A stretch of 64,000 nt of DNA. Source: an uncultured Oscillospiraceae bacterium (lineage in GTDB: Bacteria; Bacillota; Clostridia; Oscillospirales; Ruminococcaceae). Both the position numbers and the translations under genes were made by a program. How positions within the stretch are numbered: position 1 is the first letter of the stretch; each line of letters opens with the position of its first letter. Below the pieces are notes generated by a model. That model worked only from the letters and a program-made list of their open reading frames with translations. It had not been told where the DNA came from and searched no databases. The stretch is from positions 16,058-80,057 of the forward strand of contig CAUDDP010000001.1 in assembly GCA_958448395.1 (NCBI GenBank), in the 5' to 3' direction. Below are positions 62,591 to 64,000 of this stretch, in pieces.

Positions 62591-63105
62591 ACAAGCCTCT
62601 CCCTGTCTTTCCCTTGCTGTATCCGCTTGCAGCAATTGACATACAGTGCCACACACACATAATTCTGCAAGTCCTGTTCATCCAATCCTCGGAATGCGTA
62701 GAGTTCATCCCAAAGTAGTGTGCTGCCCTCTACCATAAATTCTCCCGTTGTCAGCTCCACTCCAACAAATATCCGTGAAACTTCACCGCCCCACAAATCA
62801 GGAGCATCCCGATTTTCAGGCTGATAGAGATAGGTGCCTGCACCAGCATTCTCTACAAAAAAGGCTCTTGAGATTGTTTTTTCCCCAGCTGGAATTTTTT
62901 CCGCAGAATGTGAATTCATAGTCACATTATCAGAAATGACTCTGAGGGCATGTTCATCGAATCGCTCTGTCAAAACAAATTTATCCTGCAAATAATGCAG
63001 CAATTCCATTCCAGACTTTCGGTTCGGCTGTAATTGATCTTTATATTGTATCCAAATCTGTTTCCATGCTTTGAGATCCACATGCGTTGGTTCTCGTGTA
63101 ATCAT
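62587..63105 (-). CDS. Protein of unknown function, coupled to a lipoprotein gene
   Basis: 172 residues, soluble, not recognised. It has a helical N-terminal half (DLKAWKQIWIQYKDQL, then SGMELLHYLQDKF) and a beta-rich middle with ENAGAGTYLYQPENRDAPDLWGGEVSRIFVGVEL, ending with a helix. ATG 63105 is supported by AGGGGAA upstream. It follows the oxidoreductase gene by 13 bases and overlaps the lipoprotein gene by 4, so it is the middle of a three-gene unit. Confidence 0.65.
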   Translation of the reverse strand: MITREPTHVDLKAWKQIWIQYKDQLQPNRKSGMELLHYLQDKFVLTERFDEHALRVISDNVTMNSHSAEKIPAGEKTISRAFFVENAGAGTYLYQPENRDAPDLWGGEVSRIFVGVELTTGEFMVEGSTLLWDELYAFRGLDEQDLQNYVCVALYVNCCKRIQQGKDRERLV

Positions 63106-63118
63106 ACTTCTTGTTCCC

Positions 63119-63816
63119 CTATTCTTTCCATGGTCGCACGTTTCCCAACCAGCCCTTTTCCTTCCAGTATGCCACATCTGCCGGATTCCATCCATGCTGC
63201 TGTACGATTCGCATCACAGAAAAGAATAACTTTGTTTTCAGAGAAGGCTTTCCTTTTCCATCATGCCGTTGTATTTTTTGTTGCAGCTTTTGCACCCGTT
63301 TTGCAATCGCTGCTTTCTTTTTTGGCTTCACACCATCCCAGTTTACGGCTGCTACCGCTACACCATACGAATAGTATTTTCCAATACCCCAGAAAAAGAA
63401 ACTATGCCGCATATCCTTACAGGCAGAACGCATACCAGCACCAGCGGCTGTTGTAATACAAACTGCCTGCTTTCGGAACATGGAAGCCTCTGGGCGGTGC
63501 ACCATCCAACGGTATCCATAATGGTCTAACAGTGCCTTCATGGAACCTGTCACATGATAAACATAAACAGGAGAAGTGAAGATCAACAAATCTGCCTGGT
63601 CAATGGCATCTGTAATTGGCTGCATGACAGCAAGATGCGGACACTTTTGTTCTGACTGTTCAAAACAAGCTGTACAACCACAGCAGAAATGCGGCATATC
63701 CTTCGGCAAAAGAATTCTGTCATCTCGGATTCTGTCCCCAACTGTTCTGCCAGCATCCGTCCAATATGATAGGTAGATCCCTTATGATTCTGTCCGTGCA
63801 ACAATACGATTTTCAT
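63119..63816 (-). pseudogene. Flavodoxin-type NAD(P)H oxidoreductase, frameshifted
   Basis: N-terminus MKIVLLHGQNHKGSTYHIGRML (flavin-phosphate loop) is in one frame from ATG 63816 (GGAGGG upstream), and the remainder, from LPKDMPHFCCGCTACFE through FTSPVYVYHVTGSMKALLDHYGY to the end at 63119, is in another. Adding one T to a four-T run around 63705 would join them as EFFLPKD. The cysteine motif CCGC-x2-C-x7-C resembles iron-sulfur flavoproteins of the NADPH-dependent FMN reductase group. This is either a real pseudogene or a homopolymer error; a programmed shift is less likely, as there is no clear slippery heptamer. Confidence 0.8.
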
Positions 63817-64000
63817 GTGCTTGCCCTCCTTATTATTTTATAACCAGCAATTACATTTTGTATGGTAATCATACGATTTCTCCTGTTTGACGCTTCTTTT
63901 ATTTTTTTGTAACATGAGTTCGACGAAAAAATAGAAGAATCCGCCAAAATCTGTTATACTGTAAGTTCGACGAGAATGCATTCTACCGCTGCCAATCACA
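63817..64000. other. Right-edge intergenic region with direct repeats and a palindrome
   Basis: No gene is complete here. AGTTCGACGA occurs twice (63917-63926 and 63964-63973), 47 bases apart, and AGAATGCATTCT (63973-63984) is a 12-base perfect palindrome. A TATACT at 63955-63960 could be a -10, but no good -35 is spaced to it. The sequence from 63961 resembles the upstream flank of the repeat at 40854-40911. Confidence 0.5.

Overview
The window reads as a chromosomal segment of a Gram-positive, low to mid GC Firmicute, most likely a Ruminococcus-type member of the Oscillospirales. The main clues are a secreted leucine-rich-repeat protein ending in a type I dockerin, Thr-rich linkers, GGAGG-type ribosome binding sites, near-consensus TTGACA-17-TATAAT promoters, meso-DAP-type MurE, and sporulation-lineage genes (spoVG, a BofA-like gene, a SpoIIQ-like LytM protein). 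The species is inferred, not shown. No rRNA, tRNA, CRISPR array, IS transposase or prophage is visible.

Layout: 1-11871 (minus) is a dcw cluster read from the mraZ promoter leftwards: mraZ, rsmH, ftsL, a class B PBP with PASTA domains, murE, murF, mraY, ftsW, murG and murA (cut by the window edge). 12041-16675 (minus) is the str operon (rpsL, rpsG, fusA) plus tuf with its own promoter. 16724-18923 (minus) holds a HAD phosphatase and the dockerin/LRR surface protein. 18931-19375 is a non-coding, palindrome-rich region. 19376-22353 (plus) is a copper operon, csoR-copA. 22366-25937 (minus) is a GntR-ABC-permease-CPBP protease operon. 26079-31772 (minus) carries a CdaR-like regulator, ftsE, ftsX, the M23 hydrolase expected to be controlled by FtsEX, and an S41 protease. 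31986-36167 (minus) is ddl-murI-DUF1934-argS.

36323-40809 (plus) is rpmG-secE-nusG-rplK-rplA and rplJ-rplL, with the two ribosomal blocks separated by an inserted XRE regulator and a small ORF. 41033-42410 (minus) holds small genes of unknown role plus a BofA-like gene. 42432-46151 (plus) has a phosphodiesterase, a YfhO membrane protein and a Nudix hydrolase; spoVG (minus) follows. 46741-57144 (plus) carries murC, zapA, a U32 peptidase, dut, a DUF4321 protein, mreB, mreC, mreD, PBP2 and mgsA; hisS-aspS follow. 60398-63816 (minus) has a SpoIIQ-like LytM protein, a histidine phosphatase, a lipoprotein and partner of unknown function, and a frameshifted flavodoxin-type oxidoreductase.

The genes converge on two jobs: making and shaping peptidoglycan (precursor synthesis, lipid II formation, division and elongation machinery, hydrolase control) and making proteins. 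Less ordinary are a dispersed degenerate repeat present at two places and perhaps a third, a fold-back element beside the copper operon, insertions inside normally compact operons, the absence of rpoBC beside both rplL and rpsL, and several terminator-like hairpins placed directly before ribosome binding sites.
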